Positions 25,091 to 33,141 are shown, numbered from the stretch's first letter. The stretch is DNA of 48,026 nt from Pseudomonas frederiksbergensis (GCF_000802155.2 NZ_JQGJ02000026.1:1-48026), one strand, 5' to 3'. Notes: generated from the letters alone by a model not told the origin. Made by a program: numbers and translations.

Positions 25091-26539
25091 ATGCCAAGCG
25101 ATCATGCAAACCCGCAATCGGCAACGTCCTCGGTCGACTTCGAAAAAGTCGGCTCCGAATATTTCCAACAACGCGAACTGAAAAAAGGCGCGGCGGGCTG
25201 GGTCCTGCTGGTGGGCCTGGGCGTGGCCTATGTCATTTCCGGCGATTACGCCGGCTGGAACTTCGGCCTGGCCCAGGGTGGCTGGGGCGGGATGTTCCTC
25301 GCCACGCTGCTGATGGCCGCGATGTACCTGTGCATGTGCTTTTCCCTCGCCGAGCTGTCCTCGATGATCCCCACCGCCGGCGGCGGCTACGGTTTTGCCC
25401 GCAGTGCCTTCGGGCCCTGGGGCGGGTTTCTCACGGGCACGGCGATTTTGATCGAATACGCCATCGCCCCGGCGGCGATTGCCGTGTTCATCGGCGCCTA
25501 TTGCCAGTCTTTGTTCGGCATTGGCGGCTGGATGATCTACCTGGCGTTCTACATCATCTTCATCGCCATCCACATATTCGGTGTCGGCGAAGCCCTCAAG
25601 CTGATGTTCATCATCACCGCCGTCGCCGCCCTGGCGCTGGGGGTTTTCCTGGTGGCGATGGTGCCGCACTTCAACGTCGCCAACCTGCTGGACATCCCCG
25701 TCAAGGACGCGGTGGGCGCCAGTCCGTTCCTGCCGTTCGGCTACGTCGGCGTCTGGGCGGCCATTCCCTATGCGATCTGGTTCTTCCTCGCCGTGGAAGG
25801 CGTGCCCCTGGCCGCTGAAGAAACCAAGAACCCCAAGCGCGACCTGCCCCGCGGCCTGATCGGCGCCATGCTGGTGCTGGTGGCCTTCGCCCTGCTGATC
25901 CTGGTGATCGGCCCGGGCGGCGCCGGCTCGAACGCGCTGATGGCCTCGGGCAACCCGCTGGTGGAAGCCCTGGCCAAGGCCTACGGCGGCTCGACCTGGA
26001 TGGGCAGCTTCGTCAACCTCGTCGGCCTGGCCGGTTTGATCGCCAGTTTCTTCTCGATCATCTACGCCTACTCGCGGCAGATCTTTGCCTTGTCCCGTGC
26101 CGGCTACCTGCCGCGCAAACTCTCGGAAACCAATAAAAGCAAAGCACCGGTCCTGGCACTGGTGATCCCCGGCATCATCGGTTTCGGCCTGTCCTTGACC
26201 GGCCAGGGCGACCTGCTGATTCTGGTAGCCGTGTTCGGCGCGACCATCTCCTACGTGCTGATGATGGCCGCGCACATCACCCTGCGCATCCGTCGCCCCA
26301 AAATGGACCGGCCATACCGCACGCCGGGCGGCATCTTCACCTCGGGCGTGGCCCTGGTGCTGGCGTGCATCGCCGTGGTGGCGGGCTTCCTGGTCGATCC
26401 ACGGGTGGTGATCGGCGCCGCGATCATCTATGGAGTGTTAATTGCTTACTTTGCTTTCTACAGTCGGCATCACTTGGTCGCAGGCACGCCCGAAGAGGAA
26501 TTCGCGGCCATTCAAAAAGCCGAAGAAGCCTTGCACTAA
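25091..26539 (+). CDS. eat: Ethanolamine permease (APC family)
   Basis: Imports ethanolamine across the inner membrane. The 482-residue APC-superfamily transporter has about twelve hydrophobic segments after a hydrophilic N-terminal region (about 35 residues). It begins its core with GWVLLVGLGVAYVISGDYAGWN, a strong match to Eat-type permeases, and has EGVPLAAEETKNPKRDLPRG in the middle loop. Its place between an aldehyde dehydrogenase and eutBC fixes the substrate with good confidence. Confidence 0.92.
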   Translation: MPSDHANPQSATSSVDFEKVGSEYFQQRELKKGAAGWVLLVGLGVAYVISGDYAGWNFGLAQGGWGGMFLATLLMAAMYLCMCFSLAELSSMIPTAGGGYGFARSAFGPWGGFLTGTAILIEYAIAPAAIAVFIGAYCQSLFGIGGWMIYLAFYIIFIAIHIFGVGEALKLMFIITAVAALALGVFLVAMVPHFNVANLLDIPVKDAVGASPFLPFGYVGVWAAIPYAIWFFLAVEGVPLAAEETKNPKRDLPRGLIGAMLVLVAFALLILVIGPGGAGSNALMASGNPLVEALAKAYGGSTWMGSFVNLVGLAGLIASFFSIIYAYSRQIFALSRAGYLPRKLSETNKSKAPVLALVIPGIIGFGLSLTGQGDLLILVAVFGATISYVLMMAAHITLRIRRPKMDRPYRTPGGIFTSGVALVLACIAVVAGFLVDPRVVIGAAIIYGVLIAYFAFYSRHHLVAGTPEEEFAAIQKAEEALH

Positions 26540-26559
26540 GCCGTAACGTGCCGAAAACC

Positions 26560-26582
26560 ACGGCGCCGCCCAGCGGCGCCGT
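26560..26582 (+). terminator. Intercistronic hairpin between eat and eutB
   Basis: Perfect 9-bp stem ACGGCGCCG (26560-26568) and CGGCGCCGT (26574-26582) with a CCCAG loop, 20 bp after the eat stop and 15 bp before eutB. There is no U-run. It may act as an RNA-processing or stabilising element in the operon. Confidence 0.45.
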
Positions 26583-26596
26583 CACGGAGAACCTGT

Positions 26597-27991
26597 ATGG
26601 CCAGCTTTGCACACACGGTCGGCGCCCAGACCTACCGCTTCGATAGCCTCAAAGACCTGATGGCCAAGGCCAGCCCGGCCCGTTCCGGGGACTTCCTGGC
26701 CGAGATCGCCGCGCTTAACGATGGCGAACGCGTGGCCGCGCAAATGGCTTTGGCTGACTTGCCCCTCAGCCATTTCCTGCAAGAAATGCTGATTCCTTAC
26801 GAGGCCGACGAAGTCACCCGGCTGATCGTCGACACCCACGATAAACAAGCCTTCGCCGCCGTCAGCCACCTCACCGTCGGCGGTTTTCGCGACTGGCTGC
26901 TCAGCGAAGCCGCCGATGAACAAAGCCTGCGGGCACTGGCCCCAGGCCTGACGCCGGAGATGGTCGCCGCCGTCTCGAAGATCATGCGCGTGCAAGACCT
27001 GGTGCTGGTGGCGCAGAAAATCCGCGTGGTCACCAAATTCCGCGGCACCCTCGGCCTGCGCGGGCGCCTGTCCACGCGCCTGCAGCCCAACCACCCTACC
27101 GACGAACCCGCCGGCATCGCCGCGAGCATCCTCGACGGCCTGCTCTTCGGCAACGGCGACGCCATGATCGGCATCAACCCGGCCACCGACAGCACGGCCT
27201 CGATCTGCGCCATGCTGGAAATGCTCGACGCCATCATCCAGCGCTACGACATCCCCACCCAAGGCTGCGTGCTGACCCACGTCACCACCTCCATCGAAGC
27301 GGCCAACCGTGGCGTGCCCCTGGACCTGGTGTTCCAGTCCATCGCCGGCACCGAAGCGGCCAACGCCAGTTTCGGCATCAGCCTGAACATTTTGAAGGAA
27401 GGCTACGACGCCGGGCTCAGCCTGAATCGCGGCACCTTGGGCAACAACCTGATGTATTTCGAAACCGGCCAGGGCAGCGCGCTGTCGGCCAACGCCCACC
27501 ACGGCGTCGATCAGCAGACCTGTGAGACGCGGGCCTACGCCGTGGCACGACATTTCAACCCGTTCCTGGTGAATACGGTTGTAGGCTTCATCGGCCCGGA
27601 ATACCTGTACAACGGCAAACAGATCATCCGCGCCGGCCTCGAAGACCACTTCTGCGGCAAGCTTTTGGGCGTGCCGATGGGCTGCGACATCTGCTACACC
27701 AACCACGCCGAAGCCGACCAGGACGACATGGACACCCTGCTGACCCTGCTGGGCGTGGCCGGGATCAACTTCATCATGGGCATCCCCGGCTCCGACGACA
27801 TCATGCTCAACTACCAGACCACCTCGTTCCACGACGCCCTCTACGCCCGCCAGACCCTGGGCCTGAAACCGGCGCCGGAATTCGAAACCTGGCTAGCGAA
27901 CATGGGCATCTTCACCCAGGCCGATGGCCGGGTGCGGTTCGGCGATAACCTGCCGCCGGCGTTTCGTCATGCCCTCGCGCATTTGGGATAA
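26597..27991 (+). CDS. eutB: Ethanolamine ammonia-lyase large subunit EutB
   Basis: Catalytic subunit of the adenosylcobalamin-dependent lyase that converts ethanolamine to acetaldehyde and ammonia. The 464-residue protein is a TIM barrel with the family stretches RGRLSTRLQPNHPTD, GNGDAMIGINPATDS, GAGIS-like SFGISLNIL, FETGQGSALSANAHHG and VGFIGPEYLYNGKQI. Length is near the usual 455-465. The start is supported by CGGAGA upstream. Partner eutC follows after 26 bp. No eutA reactivase or microcompartment genes are in the window. Confidence 0.96.
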   Translation: MASFAHTVGAQTYRFDSLKDLMAKASPARSGDFLAEIAALNDGERVAAQMALADLPLSHFLQEMLIPYEADEVTRLIVDTHDKQAFAAVSHLTVGGFRDWLLSEAADEQSLRALAPGLTPEMVAAVSKIMRVQDLVLVAQKIRVVTKFRGTLGLRGRLSTRLQPNHPTDEPAGIAASILDGLLFGNGDAMIGINPATDSTASICAMLEMLDAIIQRYDIPTQGCVLTHVTTSIEAANRGVPLDLVFQSIAGTEAANASFGISLNILKEGYDAGLSLNRGTLGNNLMYFETGQGSALSANAHHGVDQQTCETRAYAVARHFNPFLVNTVVGFIGPEYLYNGKQIIRAGLEDHFCGKLLGVPMGCDICYTNHAEADQDDMDTLLTLLGVAGINFIMGIPGSDDIMLNYQTTSFHDALYARQTLGLKPAPEFETWLANMGIFTQADGRVRFGDNLPPAFRHALAHLG

Positions 27992-28017
27992 GCCGCATTT
28001 TTATGAGTGAGTTGCCC

Positions 28018-28842
28018 ATGGATAAAACACCTGTCGATTCGCAAAACCCCTGGCTGAACCTGCGCACCCTGACCCCGGCGCGCATCGCCCTGGGCCGCAC
28101 CGGCACCAGCCTGCCCACCTCGGCGCAACTGGACTTCCAATTCGCCCACGCCCAGGCCCGCGATGCCGTGCACTTGGCGTTCGATCATCAGGGCATTCGC
28201 GCACAGTTAACCGAGCGCGGCCGTGAAAGCCTGTTGCTCCACAGCGCGGCCAGCGACCGCAACAGCTATCTACAACGCCCGGACCTGGGCCGACGGCTCG
28301 ACGACATTTCCGCACAAATGCTGCAGGACTACGCGGCGGCCCATCCCGGCGGTGTGGACTTGGCCATTGTCGTCGCCGATGGCCTGTCGGCGCTGGCGGT
28401 GCATCGCCATACGTTGCCGTTCCTGGCGCGGCTGGAAGAACAGATCGCCGCTGAAGGCTGGTCGGTGTCGCCCGTGGTCCTGGTGGAACAGGGCCGCGTC
28501 GCCGTGGCCGATGAAGTGGCAGAACGCCTTGGCGCAAAGATGTCGGTGATCCTGATCGGCGAACGTCCCGGCCTCAGCTCCCCCGACAGCCTGGGGCTGT
28601 ATTTCACCTACAACCCCAAGGTCGGCCTGACCGACGCCTACCGCAACTGCATCTCCAACGTCCGCCTCGAAGGTTTGAGCTACGGCATGGCGGCCCATCG
28701 CCTGATCTACCTGATGCGCGAGGCCTGTCGCCGGCAGCTTTCGGGGGTGAATCTGAAGGACGAAGCCCAGCTTCACACTCTAGAGTCGGAAAACGCTGCC
28801 GATATGAAAGGTAATTTCCTACTGGCGCCGCCCCCAAGCTGA
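28018..28842 (+). CDS. eutC: Ethanolamine ammonia-lyase small subunit EutC
   Basis: Small subunit that forms the cobalamin-binding interface with EutB. The 274-residue protein has LTPARIALGRTGTSLPT near the N terminus, FAHAQARDAVH, VVADGLSALAVHRH in the middle and the C-terminal LIGERPGLSSPDSLGLYFTY and RNCISNVR. The chosen start is MDKTPVDS with a GAGTGAG site upstream; an ATG five codons earlier (28003) is also possible. Last gene of the operon. Confidence 0.95.
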   Translation: MDKTPVDSQNPWLNLRTLTPARIALGRTGTSLPTSAQLDFQFAHAQARDAVHLAFDHQGIRAQLTERGRESLLLHSAASDRNSYLQRPDLGRRLDDISAQMLQDYAAAHPGGVDLAIVVADGLSALAVHRHTLPFLARLEEQIAAEGWSVSPVVLVEQGRVAVADEVAERLGAKMSVILIGERPGLSSPDSLGLYFTYNPKVGLTDAYRNCISNVRLEGLSYGMAAHRLIYLMREACRRQLSGVNLKDEAQLHTLESENAADMKGNFLLAPPPS

Positions 28843-28948
28843 ACCTGTATCGCAATTGCGCTTTTGATCCGCTTTCAGGCAGCATCTTGGCACGGCAGTC
28901 CGCCGTTGTTGTCAGACTTCATGTCGACCTTTGCAGACGAGACCTACC

Positions 28949-29410
28949 ATGCGGATTATCCAAGCGACGCTGGAACACCTGGACCTGCTGACCCCGTTGT
29001 TCGTCAAATACCGGGAATTCTATGGCTCGCTGCCGTTTCCGGATTCGTCCCGGGCCTTCCTGGAAAAACGCCTGCGCCGCAAGGAATCGGTGATCTACCT
29101 GGCCCTGCCCGATGACGACGACAGCAAATTGCTCGGCTTCTGCCAGCTCTACCCAAGCTTCTCGTCCCTGTCGCTCAAGCGCGTGTGGATCCTCAACGAC
29201 ATCTACGTCGCCGAAGACGCCCGCCGCCAACTCGTCGCCGACAACCTGATCCGCACCGCAAAAAAAATGGCCAAGGAAACCAACGCCGTGCGCATGCGCG
29301 TCTCCACCAGCAGCAACAACGAAGTGGCGCAGAAAACCTACGAGTCGATTGGGTTCAAGGAAGACACCGAGTTCAAGAACTACGTGTTGCCGATCAGCGA
29401 AGGGCTTTGA
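28949..29410 (+). CDS. GNAT family N-acetyltransferase
   Basis: A 153-residue GNAT-fold protein. The acetyl-CoA-binding segment is about 90-110 (WILNDIYVAEDARRQLVADN, with the Q/R-x-x-G/A-type loop slightly altered), followed by VRMRVSTSSNNEVAQKTYESIGF, the usual beta-bulge and C-terminal helix. The start is the ATG of MRIIQATLEH. The substrate is unknown. It lies 106 bp after eutC, outside the ethanolamine operon. Confidence 0.85.
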   Translation: MRIIQATLEHLDLLTPLFVKYREFYGSLPFPDSSRAFLEKRLRRKESVIYLALPDDDDSKLLGFCQLYPSFSSLSLKRVWILNDIYVAEDARRQLVADNLIRTAKKMAKETNAVRMRVSTSSNNEVAQKTYESIGFKEDTEFKNYVLPISEGL

Positions 29411-29448
29411 GCCCTAGGGCTGCCCGCGGCAACCCTGGCCTAACTCCC

Positions 29449-29476
29449 GTGGCGAGGGGGCTTACTCCCTCGCCAC
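29449..29476. repeat. REP-like palindrome
   Basis: GTGGCGAGGG and CCCTCGCCAC flank GGCTTACT, forming a hairpin. This is the common GTGGCGAGGGAGCTTGCTCCC repeat of P. fluorescens-group genomes, here with two changes in the loop side. A second, different copy is at 32878. Confidence 0.75.
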
Positions 29477-29562
29477 AAAAGCGGTCTGAGCCACACCTCA
29501 TCCAGCCACTCCCTCAGAAATTCCCAGCTACAAACTCCCCCCGCACTCCCCCCGCCCCACCG

Positions 29563-29568
29563 TATAAT
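29563..29568 (+). promoter_or_regulatory. Candidate -10 box for dedA
   Basis: TATAAT in the context CCGTATAATGCCGC, 104 bp upstream of the dedA ATG. No good -35; the upstream tract is C-rich. Probably drives dedA-mtfA with a long leader. Confidence 0.45.
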
Positions 29569-29671
29569 GCCGCTCTTTCCAGCTTGTAAGAAAAAGCTAC
29601 ACACCCTGTAGCCATACTCAAAGCCAGACCCACCAGCCCCGCCGAGCCGGGCCGCCACCAAGGTGTTATGC

Positions 29672-30328
29672 ATGGATTTCAACCCCCTCGACCTCATTCT
29701 GCATCTCGACGTCTACCTCGACATGCTGGTGACCAACTACGGGACCTGGATCTACGCCATCCTGTTCCTGGTGATCTTCTGTGAAACCGGCCTGGTGGTC
29801 ATGCCGTTCCTGCCGGGCGACTCCCTGCTGTTCATCGCCGGCGCCGTCGCCGCCGGTGGCGCCATGGACCCGGTTCTGCTGGGCGGCCTGTTGATGCTCG
29901 CGGCGATCCTCGGCGACAGCACCAACTACCTCATCGGCCGCACCGCTGGCGAAAAACTGTTCAGCAACCCCAACTCGAAAATTTTCCGCCGCGACTACCT
30001 GCAACAAACCCACGACTTCTACGACAAACACGGCGGCAAAACCGTGACCCTGGCGCGCTTCCTGCCGATCATCCGCACCTTCGCGCCCTTCGTCGCCGGC
30101 GTCGGCAAAATGCCTTACCCGCGCTTCTTCGGCTTCAGCGTACTCGGCACCATCCTGTGGGTCGGCGGCCTGGTGACCCTCGGCTACTTCTTCGGTAACG
30201 TGCCGTTCATCAAGCAGAACCTGTCGCTGTTGGTCATCGGTATCATTCTGCTGTCGCTGCTGCCGATGATCATTGGCGTGGTGCGCAGCAAACTGAGCCA
30301 GCGCGCCTCGAAAGCCCAACCGCGCTGA
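29672..30328 (+). CDS. DedA family membrane protein
   Basis: A 218-residue inner-membrane protein of the DedA (VTT/SNARE-associated) family. It has ETGLVVMPFLPGDSLLFIAGA with the conserved acidic/proline positions, then GDSTNYLIGR, and ARFLPIIRTFAPFVAGVGKM with the two essential-type arginines. DedA proteins are tied to undecaprenyl-phosphate translocation, proton-motive force and envelope stress; the exact substrate here is not shown. AAGGTG lies 6 bp before the ATG. mtfA follows after 5 bp, so the two are likely co-transcribed. A second DedA-type module is in the fusion at 12625. Confidence 0.92.
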   Translation: MDFNPLDLILHLDVYLDMLVTNYGTWIYAILFLVIFCETGLVVMPFLPGDSLLFIAGAVAAGGAMDPVLLGGLLMLAAILGDSTNYLIGRTAGEKLFSNPNSKIFRRDYLQQTHDFYDKHGGKTVTLARFLPIIRTFAPFVAGVGKMPYPRFFGFSVLGTILWVGGLVTLGYFFGNVPFIKQNLSLLVIGIILLSLLPMIIGVVRSKLSQRASKAQPR

Positions 30329-30333
30329 TCGCC

Positions 30334-31146
30334 ATGTGGTCCCTGAGCAACTGGCGCCGTCGACGCACCCTCGCCAAACACCCCGTGGCCGATGACACCT
30401 GGCAGCGGGTGCGCCAGCAATTGAGCTTCCTCGATGGCATTAGCGCCGCCGAAGACCAATGGCTGCGGGAAGCCTGCGTGCTGTTCCTGCACGATAAACA
30501 CCTCACCGCCCTGCCCGGCGTCGAACTGCACCAGGAACAACGCCTGCTGCTCGCCGCCCAGGCCCAATTGCCGCTGATGCACCTCGGCGACCTGAATTGG
30601 TACCAGGGCTTCCACGAAATCGTCCTCTACCCCGACGACTTCCTCAGCCCCCAGCGCTACCGCGACGCCAGCGGCATCGAACACGAATGGGACGGCGAAC
30701 ACAGCGGCGAAGCCTGGCCCCAAGGCCCGATCATCCTGGCCTGGGACGGCGTCATGGCCAGCGGCGGCTGGGACGGCTACAACCTGGTGATCCACGAACT
30801 GGCGCACAAACTCGACATGCTCAACGGCGACGCCAACGGCCTGCCACCGCTGCACGCCGACATGCGCGTCAGCGACTGGGCCGACGCCATGCAACAGGCC
30901 TTCGACGACCTCGACCGCCAACTCGACCACAACCCCGACGCAGAAACCGCCATCGACCCCTACGCCGCGGAGAACCCGGCGGAGTTTTTCGCCGTCACCA
31001 GCGAATACTTCTTCAGCGCCCCAGACCTGCTGCACCAGGCCTATCCACGAGTGTATGAACAGCTCAAGGCGTTCTACCGCCAGGATCCATTGGCCCGGCT
31101 GCGGCAACTTCAGGCCGAAGATCCGGTCTATCAGGCGTCATACTAA
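30334..31146 (+). CDS. mtfA: M90 family zinc metallopeptidase MtfA
   Basis: Cytoplasmic zinc peptidase homologous to E. coli MtfA, which binds and inactivates the glucose repressor Mlc. The 270-residue protein has the zinc motif HELAH at 154-158 and the downstream EFFAVTSEYFF with the third zinc-ligand glutamate. WDGVMASGGWDGYNLVIHE precedes the motif, a family signature. Mlc is not obvious in pseudomonads, so the physiological target may differ. It is coupled to dedA (5-bp gap), and its stop codon abuts the left end of the 157-bp inverted repeat. Confidence 0.92.
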   Translation: MWSLSNWRRRRTLAKHPVADDTWQRVRQQLSFLDGISAAEDQWLREACVLFLHDKHLTALPGVELHQEQRLLLAAQAQLPLMHLGDLNWYQGFHEIVLYPDDFLSPQRYRDASGIEHEWDGEHSGEAWPQGPIILAWDGVMASGGWDGYNLVIHELAHKLDMLNGDANGLPPLHADMRVSDWADAMQQAFDDLDRQLDHNPDAETAIDPYAAENPAEFFAVTSEYFFSAPDLLHQAYPRVYEQLKAFYRQDPLARLRQLQAEDPVYQASY

Positions 31147-31303
31147 GGTCTCCAGGCTTTGCACGAAAAGTCGCCGAGCGGCGATCAGGCAAGGCGAAAA
31201 CAGGCGAGGAAGCGGAGTTGACTGGTTGTCAATGAGCATTCCGAGCCTGTTTTCAACACAGCCTGATCGTCGCGCAGGCACTTTTCGTACAAAGCCTAAG
31301 ACC
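31147..31303. mobile_element. MITE-like long imperfect inverted repeat
   Basis: The whole 157-bp stretch between mtfA and ppa is one imperfect palindrome. Outer arms are GGTCT / AGACC. Inside are AGGCTTTGCACGAAAAGT on the left and ACTTTTCGTACAAAGCCT on the right (1 mismatch), then GCGGCGATCAGGC / GCCTGATCGTCGC, GAAAACAGGC / GCCTGTTTTC, with the centre at TTGAC-TGGTT-GTCAA. It has no coding capacity. Length and symmetry suggest a non-autonomous transposable element or a solo transposon end-pair. It starts right at the mtfA stop and could act as a terminator. Confidence 0.65.
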
Positions 31304-31335
31304 CTGGTAGCGTGGCAACAGCGGCCAAATATGCC

Positions 31336-31341
31336 TATAAT
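31336..31341 (+). promoter_or_regulatory. Candidate -10 box for ppa
   Basis: TATAAT, 60 bp before the ppa ATG, with a poor -35 (TGGCAA at 31313, 17-bp spacing). It lies just outside the right end of the inverted-repeat element. Confidence 0.5.
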
Positions 31342-31401
31342 CGCCGCCACTTTTTGGTCAATCCGACCAGTCATCTGGTCAATTAACGGGGGCACCGCCC
31401 A

Positions 31402-31929
31402 ATGAGCTACAGCAAGATTCCGGCTGGCAAAGACCTGCCGAACGACATCTACGTCGCGATCGAAATCCCGGCCAACCACGCCCCGATCAAATACGAAATC
31501 GACAAAGACAGCGATTGCCTGTTCGTTGACCGTTTCATGGCCACCCCGATGTTCTACCCGGCCAACTACGGTTACATCCCCAACACCCTGGCCGACGACG
31601 GCGACCCCCTCGACGTGCTCGTCGTGACCCCTTACCCAGTCGCCCCAGGCTCGGTCATCCGCGCCCGTCCAGTCGGCATCCTGAACATGACCGACGACGG
31701 CGGCGGCGATGCCAAAGTCATCGCAGTGCCACACGACAAACTGTCGCAACTGTACGTCGACGTGAAGGAATACACCGACCTGCCACCGCTGCTGATCCAG
31801 CAGATCGAGCACTTCTTCGCGAACTACAAAGACCTCGAAAAAGGCAAATGGGTCAAGATCGAAGGCTGGGCCGGCGCAGACGCCGCCCGCGAAGCCATCA
31901 CCAAGTCGGTTGCCGCCTACAAAGGCTGA
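31402..31929 (+). CDS. ppa: Inorganic pyrophosphatase (family I)
   Basis: Hydrolyses pyrophosphate to two phosphates, pulling biosynthetic reactions forward in the cytoplasm. The 175-residue protein has the family I core: YEIDKDSDCLFVDRFM, the YPANYGYIPNTLADDGDPLDVLVV signature with the metal-binding aspartates, and ARPVGILNMTDDGGGDAKVIAV. A strong intrinsic terminator follows within 12 bp. Confidence 0.97.
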   Translation: MSYSKIPAGKDLPNDIYVAIEIPANHAPIKYEIDKDSDCLFVDRFMATPMFYPANYGYIPNTLADDGDPLDVLVVTPYPVAPGSVIRARPVGILNMTDDGGGDAKVIAVPHDKLSQLYVDVKEYTDLPPLLIQQIEHFFANYKDLEKGKWVKIEGWAGADAAREAITKSVAAYKG

Positions 31930-31940
31930 GTCGAACTTGA

Positions 31941-31969
31941 AAAAAACCCCGGTTAACCGGGGTTTTTTT
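31941..31969. terminator. Rho-independent terminator after ppa
   Basis: CCCCGGTT/AACCGGGG stem flanked by A6 on the left and T7 on the right, forming a near-perfect palindrome. It reads as a strong terminator on the plus strand and would also work on the minus strand. Confidence 0.92.
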
Positions 31970-32045
31970 ATGCCTGGAGCATCATTAATACCACTTCGTA
32001 TTGGCAGTGTTTAAATGTGTTTAACGCGCCAGTTTCGATTCCTGC

Positions 32046-32121
32046 AAACGGAAAGATCATCTTATAAATTTGCACGACATGTTTATTGCCGAAAGCCCAG
32101 TCGCCCCTAAACTTTCCGTTT
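32046..32121. promoter_or_regulatory. Inverted operator-like pair before the S24 regulator
   Basis: AAACGGAAAG at 32046-32055 and its exact complement CTTTCCGTTT at 32112-32121 lie 56 bp apart; the second arm abuts the ATG of the regulator gene. The intervening DNA is AT-rich and holds the probable promoter (CTTATAAATT). The layout suits autorepression by a dimeric CI-like repressor, or an mRNA stem covering the translation start. Confidence 0.45.
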
Positions 32122-32853
32122 ATGAAAATACATTCCAGTGGCGACCGCTTCAGAGCCCTTCTCAAAGAAGCCAATATCCGATCCGCCGACTTCGCGAAGT
32201 TATACGGCGTTAAGTCGCAGCACGTGAACAACTGGTTCAACCGTGGCATCCCGCCTGCGCGCATCTACAGCATCGCCGGCCTGCTCACCGTCAGCCCGCA
32301 ATGGCTCGCCACCGGCGAAGGCCCACAGACCCCACTGGGCCTCGGCCCCGGCACCACCTATGAAGCCGCCGAAAACGACGGCGTCTACAGCGTGGCGGAA
32401 CCCATGGACATCGAACTGCCTTTCTACAAGGAAGTCCCCATCGCCCCCGGCGAAACCAAAACCCACATCACCGAAATCCCCGACCAATCCATCCGCCTGC
32501 CCCGCAGCCACCTCGAATCCCTCGAAATCGACCCCAGCGACGCCATCTGCACCACCATGGTCGGCGACAGCATGGCCGACCGCATCGAAGACGGCTCCAC
32601 CCTCGCCATCGACCGCGGCCTGACGCAAATTGTTGATGGTCAAATCTATGCCCTCGAACACGACGGCATGCTTCGGATCAAATACCTGCACCGCATCCCC
32701 GGCAACCGACTGCGGCTGCGCAGCCACAACAGTGCTGCTTATCCGGATGAAGTCTTCAGCGCAGAGCAGATCGACGCACAACACATCCACGTGATCGGCT
32801 GGGTGTTCTGGTGGTCAACCCTCAACAAACAGAGACCGCCGGTGTTCGACTAA
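32122..32853 (+). CDS. LexA/CI-like repressor (HTH plus S24 peptidase domain)
   Basis: A 243-residue transcriptional regulator. Residues 8-65 form an N-terminal HTH (SADFAKLYGVKSQHVNNWFNRG) and 100-235 an S24 LexA-type domain. The S24 catalytic pair is visible: S150 in MVGDSMADRIEDG and K187 in DGMLRIKYLH. This suggests RecA-assisted self-cleavage, as in PrtR-type pyocin or prophage repressors, but I see no clear Ala-Gly or Cys-Gly cleavage site in the linker (about 66-100). So it may act without cleavage. No phage or pyocin genes are adjacent. Start at MKIHSSGDRF; an upstream in-frame ATG (32086) is possible. Confidence 0.85.
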   Translation: MKIHSSGDRFRALLKEANIRSADFAKLYGVKSQHVNNWFNRGIPPARIYSIAGLLTVSPQWLATGEGPQTPLGLGPGTTYEAAENDGVYSVAEPMDIELPFYKEVPIAPGETKTHITEIPDQSIRLPRSHLESLEIDPSDAICTTMVGDSMADRIEDGSTLAIDRGLTQIVDGQIYALEHDGMLRIKYLHRIPGNRLRLRSHNSAAYPDEVFSAEQIDAQHIHVIGWVFWWSTLNKQRPPVFD

Positions 32854-32877
32854 CCCCGGCATCCACCGCAGCTCCCC

Positions 32878-32919
32878 GTGGCGAGGGAGCTTGCTCCCGC
32901 TGGGCTGCGCAGCAGCCCC
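32878..32919. repeat. REP-like palindrome
   Basis: GTGGCGAGGGAGCTTGCTCCCGC followed by TGGGCTGCGCAGCAGCCCC, the classical P. fluorescens-group REP motif with its adjoining second hairpin (GGGCTGC/GCAGCCC). It lies 25 bp after the regulator gene. Confidence 0.8.
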
Positions 32920-33020
32920 CTGCTTTTCCCCTGAATCACCCTAACCCAATGATTCCACACCACTTACCACTGGGATTCCAAACCAAACCCGCGTATCCTC
33001 CGCCCCACATTTGCGAGCCC

Positions 33021-33107
33021 ATGCCTCGCACCGACAAGGCAGATCACTTTCTGACCAAGTCCCACAGCCGGCCGCAAGAGCCGGATGTACGTTTTGAAGG
33101 CTGGTAA
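33021..33107 (+). other. Possible small ORF or small RNA upstream of a terminator
   Basis: In the 423-bp gap between the regulator and the rhuM remnant, a 28-codon frame (starts MPRTDKADHF, ends VRFEGW) is followed after 35 bp by a good intrinsic terminator. The ribosome binding site is poor. A local CCGGC/GCCGG hairpin lies inside. The plus-strand terminator needs a plus-strand transcript, so either this unit is a small RNA or peptide gene, or it is the end of a long regulator mRNA. I do not recognise a family. Confidence 0.3.
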
Positions 33108-33141
33108 GGTTCGTCAAAAACGAGCTGAATCAGTCAACGAG

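Noticed and set aside
23354..26275. Very long open frame on the minus strand opposite the aldehyde dehydrogenase and permease genes
   Set aside because: It mirrors the strong third-position G/C bias of the plus-strand genes, has no domain resemblance, and both plus-strand genes are clear family members.
26582..27832. Long minus-strand open frame opposite eutB
   Set aside because: No domain similarity and no ribosome binding site; eutB is unambiguous.
31968..32264. Minus-strand 98-residue frame at the start of the S24 regulator
   Set aside because: It overlaps the regulator's promoter and HTH codons, lacks family resemblance and starts without a ribosome binding site.
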